Source of the DNA: an uncultured Prevotella sp.
GTDB lineage: Bacteria > Bacteroidota > Bacteroidia > Bacteroidales > Bacteroidaceae
Length of the DNA: 64,000 bases
Assembly: GCA_937922435.1 (NCBI GenBank)
Contig: CAKZVT010000046.1
Span: forward strand, 1-64,000
Reading direction: 5' to 3'
Positions 1 through 8,078 of the stretch are shown here, piece by piece. The position numbers were made by a program, and so were the translations under genes. Below the pieces are notes generated by a model. That model did not search any database and was not told where the DNA came from. It saw nothing but the letters and a program-made list of their open reading frames with translations. Numbering within the stretch: the first letter of the stretch is position 1; every line of letters begins with the position of its first letter.

Positions 1-157
1 ACTCTAACTTGAATCCCGTATTTTCCATTTACACAAAATATTTTATAGTGCCTGATATATATCGAACTCACGTTAATTTAATGCTTGTGTGATTGTATTT
101 ATGTTATTGGGACTGCTGCAAGTTTTTGCTGATGAAATCAGAAACCATCAGCTACTA

Positions 158-226
158 TGCAAAACACGGCCTTTCATGCTGCAAAAGTCCGCCTTTCGCA
201 TTGCGATTGACGGCCTTTCGCATTAC
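158..226. repeat. 22-nt palindromic-unit array (family A, copy 1)
   Basis: Two complete 22-nt units plus partial ends, each starting CCTTTC and ending in a GCAAAAG-like half followed by a purine/pyrimidine-CGG junction. This is a degenerate copy of the family seen at ten further places in the window. Bases 1-157 to its left are AT-rich and show no gene or clear signal. Confidence 0.75.
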
Positions 227-258
227 AAATAGCCGTGTCATCGCAAAAAAATGTTCGC

Positions 259-460
259 AACCAATGTCACAATGTCACCGTGTGCCGTAACCCTCTGGCC
301 TTCACCGCCTTGCGCCGTGACATTGCCCCCTGTTTAATGTCACCACCGTCACGCTCTGCTTTGCGCCGTGACATTGGTGAAAGTGCCGCCTTAGTTACCG
401 TCACAGCTTAATCTTCTGACTGCCAGCGCATTTTCTTATACCGTGACAGTGTGACATTGT
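259..460. repeat. GTGACATT-rich repeat element (family C, copy 1)
   Basis: Words GTGACATT and AATGTCAC recur in both orientations (about 263-278, 315-325, 338-353, 367-378, 440-458), including the inverted pair CCAATGTCAC and GTGACATTGG. The last 50 bases resemble the end of the element at 58597-58756: a shared CCAGCG, then CCGTG, then GACAGTGTGACAT, then GTTTT. It lies just downstream of the stop of the minus-strand gene at 467, so it could form transcript 3' structure. Function unknown. Confidence 0.65.
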
Positions 461-466
461 TTTACT

Positions 467-1396
467 TTATTTGTTCAGGTATTTTATTGTCTTTGTGTCG
501 CCTTTGTCATATTGCAGCCTTAATACCAGCAGGCTTTCGCCGAATTTCTTTAATTCGTCAAAGCTTTTTGCATAGCCGAGGAATGCGCCCGAAGGTGAGA
601 ATACCATTATGTCAAGCAACCGTTCGTTGGTCTTGTCCGTAATCGATGATATTTGCGTTGACGGCGTTTCGCTTGGTATTTTTATTGTGGTGCTGTCGCT
701 GCCATAAGCATTCCTTACGGTGATGCTTACCAAAGCATATCCGCTAAGGTCTACATCGGTAAATTCAAGCCTTGTATAATCAGGCGCGTCAGAGAAAACT
801 GAATTTACAACCGGACTGTATTCTTCCTCGATTGTGGAATGAACGTAACAGCTGCCTTCATACCAAACGTCAATTAAAATGTCGTAATATTCGGGATTTT
901 GGGGACTCGGAGCTATGCTTATGATTTTCGTTTCAAGTATATGCGGCTTTAAGTCTAATATAAGTCGGAATGTACCATGCACACTTCTATTGTCTGCCAT
1001 CCCTTCAAATGTTATTTGTCCGTAGACATGGCCTTCTGTTGTGTGCTTGTATTTGTATTCATTAGTTATTGGCGGAATGGTAAGTTCTGCGTCTGAAGAC
1101 GTGGCTGCAAGTTCATATTCGCCATTTTCCAATGGTAATTTGTATTCCCATCTATGGTTTGTTATGGTCTTTACATCGGCCTTTATGTAAAATGTATGGC
1201 TTTGCCAAGCGGAGGCGATGCCTGTTTCATCAACGTCTCTACTAATGATTTCAATCTCGTTTTCACTAAGCACATTCATTGTTTTGGTGTCTGTCGCATC
1301 AAGTGTTGTTACATCGCTTGATGCGTTATGTGCAGAACTGTTTAGTGGAAAAGTTGCAAATAAAATGACGGCGACAAAGTTTCTTAGCAGTGACAT
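467..1396 (-). CDS. Secreted protein of unknown function
   Basis: A 309-residue protein with a clear signal peptide (basic start, hydrophobic core about 5-20, cut near SSA-HN). I do not recognise the central region. It is beta-rich in appearance, with alternating charged and aromatic residues and two Ig-like stretches (about 150-240). The last 45 residues (VFSPSGAFLG, then a leucine-rich strand, then a KTIKYLNK-type end) look like a degenerate type IX secretion sorting domain, whose usual form is VYSxxGxxV... GxYIVK. If that reading is right, it is exported to or through the outer membrane. It stands alone, next to family A and C repeats, and its codons look more AT-rich than those of the housekeeping genes to the right, so it may be acquired (inference). 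Confidence 0.7.
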   Translation of the reverse strand: MSLLRNFVAVILFATFPLNSSAHNASSDVTTLDATDTKTMNVLSENEIEIISRDVDETGIASAWQSHTFYIKADVKTITNHRWEYKLPLENGEYELAATSSDAELTIPPITNEYKYKHTTEGHVYGQITFEGMADNRSVHGTFRLILDLKPHILETKIISIAPSPQNPEYYDILIDVWYEGSCYVHSTIEEEYSPVVNSVFSDAPDYTRLEFTDVDLSGYALVSITVRNAYGSDSTTIKIPSETPSTQISSITDKTNERLLDIMVFSPSGAFLGYAKSFDELKKFGESLLVLRLQYDKGDTKTIKYLNK

Positions 1397-1574
1397 GATT
1401 GAATGTGTATGATTTGAATTGAAAACGAAAACCTTTTCCGTTTATTGCTGTGTTGGCGACCATTACAAGATAAAAAATAATTTATGAAACTTTTTGAATG
1501 ATACCTGTACTCTAAATTTCACTCCAAAAGCAAATAAAAACATTAGACGATAGGGGATTATCGGAAAAATCCCT

Positions 1575-1582
1575 TACTTTTG
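1575..1582 (+). promoter_or_regulatory. Bacteroidetes -7 box (TACTTTTG)
   Basis: Exact match to TAnnTTTG. No good -33 TTG is visible at the expected distance. Transcription from here would begin near 1589 and give a leader of about 260 nt that contains the folded element at 1646-1765, ending at the start codon 1849. Confidence 0.5.
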
Positions 1583-1645
1583 TAATCGGATAGAGGCAAC
1601 TCTTTCCGTACATAAGAATAAAGAAGAAGCGTTATGCTTATCTTG

Positions 1646-1765
1646 TAAGTTGGAAACGTAGGAAATTTCGGACTTAGTACGAGAGATGGCATAGTGGTTC
1701 TCACGTCATAGCGTGGGCTGCTATTACCATATCCGTGCTAAAGGTTTCCTACGACCTCCAACTTA
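1646..1765 (+). ncRNA. Candidate structured RNA or leader element
   Basis: About 120 nt that fold into one long rod by perfect or near-perfect pairing. Outer helix 1646-1654 with 1757-1765 (9 bp); small internal loop; 1657-1665 with 1745-1753 (9 bp); 1674-1681 with 1734-1741 (8 bp, one G-U); ATGG 1686-1689 with 1727-1730; ATAG 1691-1694 with 1721-1724; terminal stem CACG 1702-1705 with CGTG 1712-1715. No ORF of note runs through it. It sits between a -7 box and the zinc-ribbon gene at 1849, so it may be a cis-acting leader, an independent small RNA, or a recombination site. I do not recognise the family. Confidence 0.55.
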
Positions 1766-1848
1766 GACGTGGTAGCATTGCAGTTCCACGCTCTTGCATT
1801 TTATAACCGCCTATTAAGGGACTGATAGGCATTGAACGGAACATCATT

Positions 1849-2529
1849 ATGGAACAACAGTTTTGTCAAAGTTGCGGTATGCCTCTGACTAATGAGAACA
1901 GGGGGAGCAATGCCGATGGAAGCCGTAGCGAGGATTATTGCTCTTATTGCTACAAAAACGGTGAGTTCACCCAAAAGTTCACAATGAGTCAGATGATAGA
2001 GTTCTGCCTGCAATTCTTAGACCAATGGAATACGCAGGCGGGATGCAGTTTGACTCCTGTACAAGCGAAGGAACAAATGCTACAGCACTTTCCGCATCTG
2101 AAACGATGGAGAAAGAAAGATGAACGGACACTTACGGAAAAAGCTACACAATTGCTTTCCCAATGCGAGAACGTTACCGTAGTTTCTATTGATGCCAACG
2201 GTTATCCTCGCCCTGTGCAGATGTCCAAGATAGGGGCAAAGGATTTCCATGAGGTTTGGATGGCGACAAGTGCGGACTCCGTGAAAGTGGATGATTTTAA
2301 GGCGAACAACAAAGCCGGTCTTTGCTACGACCATTACGGGGATGGCGTTGCCCTGCGTGGCACGGTAGAGATTGTCACGGATGATGCCATCCGTAAGGAA
2401 ATGTGGCAGGATTGGTTCATTCATCATTTCCCCGGTGGAGCAAGCGACCCGAATTACGTACTTCTGCATTTCATTGGCACGGAAGCCACCTTTTGGATAA
2501 ATGGCGAATTTTCTCATTCCAATATCTGA
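1849..2529 (+). CDS. Zinc-ribbon plus pyridoxamine-phosphate-oxidase-like protein
   Basis: 226 residues in two parts. Residues 1-90 hold a putative zinc ribbon (C6-x2-C9 near the N-terminus and a CxxC pair at about 31-34), followed by a helical segment ending FPHLKRWR, as in small 'zinc ribbon' proteins of gut bacteria. Residues about 95-226 resemble the split-barrel flavin-binding fold of pyridoxamine 5'-phosphate oxidase and general stress protein 26: VTVVSIDANGYPRPVQMSKI, then a KVDDFKANNKAGLCY strand. Family members bind FMN, F420 or haem; substrate unknown. The stop overlaps the next start (TGATG), so the two genes are translationally coupled. The long structured leader upstream suggests post-transcriptional control (inference). 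Confidence 0.8.
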   Translation: MEQQFCQSCGMPLTNENRGSNADGSRSEDYCSYCYKNGEFTQKFTMSQMIEFCLQFLDQWNTQAGCSLTPVQAKEQMLQHFPHLKRWRKKDERTLTEKATQLLSQCENVTVVSIDANGYPRPVQMSKIGAKDFHEVWMATSADSVKVDDFKANNKAGLCYDHYGDGVALRGTVEIVTDDAIRKEMWQDWFIHHFPGGASDPNYVLLHFIGTEATFWINGEFSHSNI

Positions 2530-2879
2530 TGTATATGAAAACTATCATATCTGACACCCAAAACATAGCCGCTTGCGGTCTTTATTGCGGAGCCTGCCGT
2601 AAGTTCTTGTCGGAGAAATGTCCCGGATGCAAGCAAAATGAAAAAGCGACTTGGTGTAAAATCCGCTTATGCTGCCAAGAAAACAAGTTCAATACTTGTG
2701 CAGAATGCTCCCATGATGTTAAGGAATGCAAGCTGTTCTCCAATTGGATAGGCAAGGTGTTCGCATTTCTTTTTAATTCTGACCGTTCCGCTTGTATTCG
2801 CTATATCAAGGAACAAGGCGAACATGCCTTCGCGGAAGAGATGACAAAACGTAAATGTCAAACCATTAAAAGAAAATAA
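2529..2879 (+). CDS. DUF3795 cysteine-rich protein
   Basis: 116 residues from the ATG that overlaps the upstream stop; a second ATG two codons on is equally possible. An in-frame extension further upstream would overlap the previous gene by over 120 nt and is not favoured. The pattern CGLYCGACRKFLSEKCPGC, then WCKIRLCC, then CAEC and CKLF, is the cysteine signature of DUF3795, a small presumed metal-binding family with no assigned reaction. It is coupled to the zinc-ribbon/flavin-fold gene and followed directly by a strong terminator, so the pair forms a two-gene unit. Both being cysteine-rich suggests a shared metal or redox role, which is inference only. Confidence 0.8.
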   Translation: MYMKTIISDTQNIAACGLYCGACRKFLSEKCPGCKQNEKATWCKIRLCCQENKFNTCAECSHDVKECKLFSNWIGKVFAFLFNSDRSACIRYIKEQGEHAFAEEMTKRKCQTIKRK

Positions 2880-2892
2880 GTCACTTTAACTG

Positions 2893-2930
2893 AAAAGGTG
2901 CATAGGCTGTGTGGCCTTGCACCTTTTTTA
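2893..2930 (+). terminator. Intrinsic terminator, probably bidirectional
   Basis: Stem 2893-2902 with 2918-2927 (10 bp), an inner AGGC/GCCT pair, then a T run to 2929. On the minus strand the stem is followed by TTTTC, so it can also end the convergent exonuclease III transcript. Confidence 0.85.
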
Positions 2931-2955
2931 TAATTATTACGTAATTGTTGTTTTA

Positions 2956-3705
2956 TTATATCACCAGCTCCACGGGGCAATGGTCGGAGCCGTAGATTTC
3001 GTTGTGGATGCTGGCTGATTTGATTTTGTCTGCCAATCGGTTGGAGACGATGAAGTAATCGATGCGCCAGCCGGCGTTCTTTTCGCGTGCATGGAAGCGG
3101 TACGACCACCAGGAGTATGCGCCTTCGAGGTCGGGGTGGAAGTGGCGGAAGGTGTCGGTGAAGCCGGAAGAGAGCAGGTCTGTAAATTTCTCGCGCTCCT
3201 CGTCGGTGAAGCCAGCGTTGCGGCGGTTGGTCTTCGGGTTCTTAAGGTCTATTTCCTTGTGCGCCACGTTCATGTCGCCGCAGGCGATGACGGGCTTTAC
3301 TGCATCGAGCTTCAACAGGTATTCGCGGAAGTCGTCTTCCCACTTCATGCGGTAGTCGAGGCGGCGCAGGCCGTCTTGTGAGTTTGGCGTGTAGACGGTG
3401 ACAAGGTAGAAGTCGGGCATTTCGAGCGTTATTACGCGCCCTTCGTGGTCGTGCTCGTCTATGCCGATGCCGTAGGCGACGCTCAAAGGCTCATGTTTAG
3501 TGAATATGGCCGTGCCCGAATAGCCTTTCTTCTCGGCGTAGTTCCAATAGGATTTGTAGCCGTCGAAAGCCAAATCGAGCTGTCCTTGCTGCATCTTCGT
3601 TTCCTGAAGGCAGAAAAAGTCGGCATCCAGCTGCTTGAAGGCGTCGCTGAAGCCCTTGCCCTCGCAAGCGCGGAGGCCGTTGACGTTCCATGATATTAGT
3701 TTCAT
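2956..3705 (-). CDS. xth: Exodeoxyribonuclease III / AP endonuclease
   Basis: 249 residues, full length for the ExoIII branch of the endonuclease/exonuclease/phosphatase fold. Visible motifs: start KLISWNVNGLRA, metal-binding glutamate in LQETKM, GDMNVAHKEIDL, and the C-terminal SDHCPVEL carrying the catalytic histidine. It cuts 5' of abasic sites and trims 3' ends in base excision repair, in the cytoplasm. It lies downstream of ribH on the same strand, separated by about 165 bp of AT-rich repeat containing a 17-bp inverted repeat, so it may have its own promoter. It converges with the DUF3795 gene across a shared terminator. Confidence 0.95.
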   Translation of the reverse strand: MKLISWNVNGLRACEGKGFSDAFKQLDADFFCLQETKMQQGQLDLAFDGYKSYWNYAEKKGYSGTAIFTKHEPLSVAYGIGIDEHDHEGRVITLEMPDFYLVTVYTPNSQDGLRRLDYRMKWEDDFREYLLKLDAVKPVIACGDMNVAHKEIDLKNPKTNRRNAGFTDEEREKFTDLLSSGFTDTFRHFHPDLEGAYSWWSYRFHAREKNAGWRIDYFIVSNRLADKIKSASIHNEIYGSDHCPVELVI

Positions 3706-3781
3706 GCTCTATCAATTGAGGATTGAAAATTGGTAATTGAGAATAGTGATTACCCTTGTCAATTATTTATTATACAAAAAA

Positions 3782-3848
3782 GATAATTGAGAATTATGTT
3801 ATCTTGTGGCTTAAATGCTTGTCAAAGTAATCATAATTCTCAATTATC
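3782..3848. repeat. 17-bp perfect inverted repeat of AATTGAGAATTA words
   Basis: Arm 3782-3798 is the exact reverse complement of 3832-3848, with a 33-nt spacer. Flanking sequence (3716-3760, 3848-3866) repeats the same AATTGA-type words. It lies between ribH and xth on the same strand and is one of several hairpins here built of short tandem words. Confidence 0.8.
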
Positions 3849-3873
3849 CATTATCAATTTTAAATTGAAAGTG

Positions 3874-4350
3874 TTAGAATTTCGCCATCTTTATGGCGTC
3901 TATTGCGCATTCGTCGCCCTTGTTGCCGAGGCGTCCGCCGCTACGGTCTTTGGCCTGTTGCAGGTCGTTGGTGGTGAGCAGGCCGTAGATTACGGGTATT
4001 TCGCTCTTGGCGTTGAGGCGCGCTATGCCGTATGTCACGCCCTGGCAGATATAGTCGAAGTGCGGAGTTTCGCCGCGGATGACGCTACCGAGAATTATTA
4101 TTGCGTCATATCCGCCGTTGAGCGTCATCTGGTGAGCACCGTAAATAAGCTCGAAGCTGCCCGGAACGGTCTTTACGTGGATGTTCTCCGGCAGCGCGCC
4201 GTGCTTCTCGAGAGTTTTCACCGCGCCATCGAGCAGTGCGCCTGTGATTTCAGGATTCCACTCCGCCACTACTATGCCGAAGCACATGTTGCTTGCATCG
4301 GGCACTTTTGTGGGGTCGTAGTCGGACAGGTTGTGCAGTGATGTCGCCAT
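3874..4350 (-). CDS. ribH: 6,7-dimethyl-8-ribityllumazine synthase
   Basis: 158 residues, the usual length. Forms lumazine from 5-amino-6-ribitylaminouracil and 3,4-dihydroxybutanone phosphate, the penultimate riboflavin step; the enzyme usually assembles into pentamers or icosahedra in the cytoplasm. Family landmarks: GIVVAEWNPEIT near the N-terminus, VPGSFELIYGAHQM, and GSVIRGETPHFDYICQGVTYGI carrying the active-site histidine. Its start codon overlaps the stop of the upstream TPR gene by one base (TAATG), so the two are co-translated. Confidence 0.97.
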   Translation of the reverse strand: MATSLHNLSDYDPTKVPDASNMCFGIVVAEWNPEITGALLDGAVKTLEKHGALPENIHVKTVPGSFELIYGAHQMTLNGGYDAIIILGSVIRGETPHFDYICQGVTYGIARLNAKSEIPVIYGLLTTNDLQQAKDRSGGRLGNKGDECAIDAIKMAKF

Positions 4351-5045
4351 TATTTTACGGAAACTCGTTCGATGTACTTGTCAATTTCGCCGTAAACGGG
4401 AGAGTTGACATATTTCTTCTTGATGTCCTGATAGATTTTCAGGGCCTCGTCCTTCTTGTTCTGGCTTTCAAGTATTTCGCCTGCCTGAATGAGGAAAGTG
4501 GGCGAGAGGCTGTTGTTAGCGTTGCCTTCTGCTTCGCCGTCGGCCATGCTTGCGGCCTTCTTCAAGTATTCAACGGCCTTGTCAAGCTGCTTTACGTGGG
4601 CGTAAGCGTTGCCGAGAGCCGCGGTTGCGGCGGGGCTAACCATCTCGTCATCGGCTGCGGAATATTTTTCAAGATACTTCACGGCATCGTTCCACTTGTC
4701 AAGGTTTGCGTAGCAAAGTCCGGCATAGAGGTTTGCAAGGTTGCCTGCGTCGGTGCTGCTGTAATCAGAAGCGATGTTGAGGAAGCCCTTGTAGCCCGTA
4801 CTGTCGCCCTTTAACGCCAACTCGAACTGCTGGTTGGCGAAGTAGTCCTGGCCTTTTGCCAAGGCTGTGCTTGCCTCCTGCTCGCGCGGGCCTGATATGT
4901 AAGTCTCATAGCTTAACACGCCGGCGATGATGAGAATGACTACAACGATAGCTGCCGAGATTGCCTTCTTGTGCTTCATGAAGACCGCCTCTTTCTGACT
5001 GAGGGCGTTTGTCTCCGCGCCCTGCTGTTCTTTAAGATTTGCCAT
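4350..5045 (-). CDS. Membrane-anchored TPR protein
   Basis: 231 residues: a short cytoplasmic N-terminus, one membrane helix at about 28-47 (AISAAIVVVILIIAGVLSYE), then three to four tetratricopeptide-like helical hairpins (about 60-225) facing the periplasm. The layout is like YfgM of E. coli, a periplasmic chaperone partner of the Sec translocon, but sequence alone does not prove that role. First gene of an operon with ribH, overlapping it by one base. A -7 box lies at 5086-5093, in the short divergent region shared with recF. Confidence 0.85.
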   Translation of the reverse strand: MANLKEQQGAETNALSQKEAVFMKHKKAISAAIVVVILIIAGVLSYETYISGPREQEASTALAKGQDYFANQQFELALKGDSTGYKGFLNIASDYSSTDAGNLANLYAGLCYANLDKWNDAVKYLEKYSAADDEMVSPAATAALGNAYAHVKQLDKAVEYLKKAASMADGEAEGNANNSLSPTFLIQAGEILESQNKKDEALKIYQDIKKKYVNSPVYGEIDKYIERVSVK

Positions 5046-5085
5046 TTATGTTTATGATTTTTAATTATCTGTGTATAAAGCGTGG

Positions 5086-5093
5086 CAAAATTA
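5086..5093 (-). promoter_or_regulatory. -7 box for the TPR-ribH operon (TAATTTTG)
   Basis: Exact TAnnTTTG match on the minus strand, about 40 nt upstream of the start codon. It is divergent from the recF promoter within about 70 bp. Confidence 0.6.
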
Positions 5094-5134
5094 CAGATTT
5101 TATCCTGAATATTGAAATTTATCGCTGACTTTTT

Positions 5135-5165
5135 TTGCTTTTCAACGGCAAATGGAGTAACTTTG
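5135..5165 (+). promoter_or_regulatory. recF promoter (-33 TTG, -7 TAACTTTG)
   Basis: TTG at 5135-5137 and TAACTTTG at 5158-5165 with a 20-nt gap: the best full Bacteroidetes promoter in the window. Predicted transcript start near 5171, which favours the ATG at 5189 over earlier starts. Confidence 0.65.
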
Positions 5166-5188
5166 CATGAAAGTTGAAGGGCAAGCTC

Positions 5189-6310
5189 ATGTTTCTAAGC
5201 AGGTTATCGATTATCAATTATAAGAACATTGAAGAGGCTGAACTTGCCTTTTCCCCCAAGTTGAATTGTTTTATAGGACACAACGGCGAGGGCAAGACAA
5301 ACTTGCTCGACGCTGTGTATTACCTGTCGTTTTGCCGCAGTTCGTGCTCCGTGCCCGACTCGCAGGCGATGCGACACGGGGCGGACTTCTTGATGCTTGA
5401 CGGCCGTTATGTCAACGACGCAGGCGAGGACGAAAGCGTGTCGTGCGGCATGAAGCGCGGCCAGAAAAAGCATTTCAAGCGTAACAAGAAGGAGTACAAG
5501 AGGCTGTCCGCACATATCGGGCTTGTGCCGTTGATACTTGTTTCGCCGTCGGACACTGCTCTCATCGAGGGCGGAAGCGAGGAGCGGCGGCGGCTTATGG
5601 ACGTTGTCATTTCGCAGTACGACCCTGCCTATATCGACGCCTTGACCCGTTACAACAAGGCTTTGCAGCAGCGCAACGCCATGTTGAGGGCCGAGGCCGA
5701 GCCAGACGACGACCTGCTCGCGCTTTGGGAGGAGCAGATGGCGGCGGAGGGCGAGATAGTTTACGCCAAGCGTGATGCCTTCATACGCCAGCTTGTGCCG
5801 TTGTTCCAGCGTTATTACAGCAGCATCTCGCAGGATAAGGAGAGCGTATCGCTCGGCTATGTGTCGCATTGCCAGCGCGGGCCGCTGCTCGACGTCATCC
5901 GCCGCGACCGCCACAAAGACCGCGCCGTAGGCTATTCGCTCCACGGCGTGCACCGTGACGACCTGGAAATGCTCATTGGCGGCTTTCCAATCCGCCTCGA
6001 GGGCAGCCAGGGGCAGAACAAGACGTTTGTCATCTCGTTGAAACTTGCCCAGTTTGAGTTTCTTCGCGGCATACGCGGCGGCGTCTGCCCAATCTTGCTT
6101 TTGGACGATATTTTCGACAAGCTCGATGCCGACCGCGTAGAGCAGATTGTGCGGATAGTGGGCGGCGACGGCTTCGGGCAAATCTTTATGACCGATACCA
6201 ACCGCGAGCATCTTGACCGCATACTTGGCGGAAGTTCGTTGGATTACAGGCTGTTTTACGTTGAAAACGGCTCGATAAGGCGTAAGGAGGACGGCGATGT
6301 TCAAGCGTGA
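5189..6310 (+). CDS. recF: DNA replication and repair protein RecF
   Basis: 373 residues from ATG 5189. An in-frame TTG at 5174 exists but sits within a few bases of the predicted transcript start, and RecF proteins begin with MFLxxLSIINYKNIEEAEL as here. SMC-like ABC ATPase that helps load RecA at ssDNA gaps with RecO and RecR. Walker A GHNGEGKTN at about 30-38; family signature EGSQGQNKTF near residue 275; Walker B PILLLDDIFDKLD near 310. The 3' end overlaps the DUF721 gene by 14 bases, a common arrangement in this order. Confidence 0.95.
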   Translation: MFLSRLSIINYKNIEEAELAFSPKLNCFIGHNGEGKTNLLDAVYYLSFCRSSCSVPDSQAMRHGADFLMLDGRYVNDAGEDESVSCGMKRGQKKHFKRNKKEYKRLSAHIGLVPLILVSPSDTALIEGGSEERRRLMDVVISQYDPAYIDALTRYNKALQQRNAMLRAEAEPDDDLLALWEEQMAAEGEIVYAKRDAFIRQLVPLFQRYYSSISQDKESVSLGYVSHCQRGPLLDVIRRDRHKDRAVGYSLHGVHRDDLEMLIGGFPIRLEGSQGQNKTFVISLKLAQFEFLRGIRGGVCPILLLDDIFDKLDADRVEQIVRIVGGDGFGQIFMTDTNREHLDRILGGSSLDYRLFYVENGSIRRKEDGDVQA

Positions 6311-6587
6311 CGTGCAGACTTTGGCCGACATCATAGCCCAATGCCTTAGGCATGACGGGCTAGAAACGCCCCTGATGCAGCGGCGGTTGATAGATGCGTG
6401 GGGCAAGGTGGCCGGCCGTGCCATCGAGAAATACACCGACGAGAAGTTTATCCGCAACCAGACGCTTTTTGTGAAAATCCTTAATCCGGCTCTGCGTGCC
6501 GACCTCGCGATGATGCGCGAGCGGCTTGTCAACAACTTGAACGTGGAGGTCGGGGCAAGGGTTATTAACGATATAAAGTTTTATTGA
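6297..6587 (+). CDS. DUF721 (DciA-like) protein
   Basis: 96 residues matching the short DUF721 form: ADIIAQCL, then LIDAWGKVAGRAIEKYT, then LFVKILNPALRADLAMMRERLVNNLN. In other bacteria DciA binds the replicative helicase DnaB and aids its loading. The fold similarity is clear, but function in Bacteroidales is inferred. It overlaps recF by 14 bases and must share its transcript. A CCCACCCC/GGGAGGG inverted repeat follows and separates it from the convergent LacI-type gene. Confidence 0.85.
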   Translation: MFKRDVQTLADIIAQCLRHDGLETPLMQRRLIDAWGKVAGRAIEKYTDEKFIRNQTLFVKILNPALRADLAMMRERLVNNLNVEVGARVINDIKFY

Positions 6588-6588
6588 A

Positions 6589-6703
6589 TACCCACCCCGG
6601 CTCTCCTAGAGGGAGGGAGCTTGATATGTTTTCTGATACGTTGGGATAAAATAGCTATTATAGCATATTAAACTCCCTCCCATTGGGAGGGTTGGGGTGG
6701 GTG
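6589..6703. repeat. CCCACCCC/GGGAGGG inverted repeat (family D, copy 1)
   Basis: About 33-nt imperfect inverted arms at 6590-6622 and 6670-6703, each arm itself nearly palindromic (CTCTCCTAGAGGGA; CTCCCATTGGGAG), around an AT-rich middle. It exactly fills the gap between two convergent stop codons. A single arm of the same element occurs at 21605-21637. Confidence 0.8.
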
Positions 6704-7723
6704 TCAGCTCCTTCTCTTGTCCGAGCTTTCCCTTATTTTCAGTATCATCGGCACCACTTCCTTATATATGTTCTTGTCTCCGGCGATGTTTTTCAGCAGC
6801 AGTTCGCAGGCCCGTTCGCCTGTGAGGTGAGCCTGGTCCATTATTGCCGAGAGTTTTGGCGTGACGAAGAACGACGTGTCAGTCTCTGTGAAACCTATTA
6901 TTGCAACGTCTTCGGGGATGCGCAGGCCGAGCGACTTGATGGCATCGAACGCGGCGTAGGTTATTATGTCGTTGAAGGCGAGGATTGCATCGGGACGGTC
7001 GTCGCGCTTCAGCATCTCAATGGTTGTATCGCGTGCATAGTTGAAGTCGATGCTTCCGTTGACGATGATGGAGCGGTCTATCTCGATGCCTCGTTCGCGC
7101 AGCGCTTCCAGGTAGCCGTGTTTGCGGCGCTTCATCATGTCTAAATGTTGCGGCCCTCCGATGAAAGCAATGCGCCGGCTGCCGGTGTCGATGAGGTGCA
7201 AGGTGGCTTCCTTGGCAGCCTCGTCGCCGTTGGATGTTACCGACGAGAACATTTCGGGCAGGCATGTGCGTGCGAAGAATACAAGCGGTATGCCCATGTC
7301 TCTGATTTCAACGAAATGCGAATAGTCGGTGGTGTCTTGTGCCAGGCAGGCAATAATACCGTCAACGTACATGCCGATGAAGCTGTCCACGGCCTTCTCT
7401 TCTCGCAGATGGTCTTCGTGGCTGTTGGCCGCGATGACGGCGTATCCGGCTTTCGACGCATAGTCTTCTATGCCGTCGAGTACGGCGGCGTAGTAATGGG
7501 TTACGAGGTTGGGTACAACCACGCCTATCACCTTCGACTTTTTCTGCCGTAGGCTTTGGGCGAACTGGTTGGGCCTGTAGTTCAGCTTCTTGGCCAGCGC
7601 CTTGACTTTGTTCGTAAGTTCCTCGCCTACTTCGTGGCTGTCTCTCAACGCTCGCGATACGGTCGCTATGCTCACGCCGAGTTGTTCGGCCATTTCTTTT
7701 AATGATGTCCTGCGTTGTTTCAT
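6704..7723 (-). CDS. LacI-family transcriptional regulator
   Basis: 339 residues from the ATG at 7723; an in-frame ATG 13 codons earlier exists, but family members begin at this MKQRRTSLKEMAEQLGVS. N-terminal helix-turn-helix and hinge (EMAEQLGVSIATVSRALRDS, then LNYRPNQFAQSLRQ), then a periplasmic-binding-protein-like ligand domain (about 60-335, starting VIGVVVPNLVTHYYAAVLDGI). It should sense a sugar or related small molecule and repress or activate carbohydrate genes. No catabolic gene adjoins it: to the left is recF-DUF721 and to the right the secreted protein block, so the target cannot be named. Confidence 0.93.
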   Translation of the reverse strand: MKQRRTSLKEMAEQLGVSIATVSRALRDSHEVGEELTNKVKALAKKLNYRPNQFAQSLRQKKSKVIGVVVPNLVTHYYAAVLDGIEDYASKAGYAVIAANSHEDHLREEKAVDSFIGMYVDGIIACLAQDTTDYSHFVEIRDMGIPLVFFARTCLPEMFSSVTSNGDEAAKEATLHLIDTGSRRIAFIGGPQHLDMMKRRKHGYLEALRERGIEIDRSIIVNGSIDFNYARDTTIEMLKRDDRPDAILAFNDIITYAAFDAIKSLGLRIPEDVAIIGFTETDTSFFVTPKLSAIMDQAHLTGERACELLLKNIAGDKNIYKEVVPMILKIRESSDKRRS

Positions 7724-8078
7724 TGATACTAAATTCCTAAGACATTTTGACTGTTCGGGCATCAGTTAAGCTGCATGGTGCAGGCTTCGTGCCGTAAGCC
7801 GTGCGCTTTTCCGGGCTGCGCCTGGCACATGCACGGCTGAAATGTGCTCCTGCTCCCAGGTATGCGGTTGCCGGTTATGTAATGCAAAATTAATAAAATC
7901 ATCGAGAAATGCAAGCGTTCGTGTCATATTTTTCAGTCAGGTGCATGAAAAACTGCCAAATGTAATTTTGTGTGTCGTCATTAAGGTTGCTGTTTGCAGG
8001 CATTGGTGTTTTGCATGGCCGCTGTTTGCAGGGTGGGGCGTTGCTGCTTTGTAACGTGCTGATAGCCAATGGTTTTAT

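Noticed and set aside
1646..1765. Integron attC site
   Set aside because: The element starts with a GTT box and ends with an AAC box, the reverse of attC (RYYYAAC ... GTTRRRY), on either strand, and no integrase is near.
5174..5188. TTG start for RecF
   Set aside because: Lies 3 nt from the predicted transcript start; ATG 5189 matches the family start.
5204..6535. 443-codon minus-strand reading frame over recF
   Set aside because: RecF on the plus strand has all family motifs; the opposite frame is open only through codon bias.
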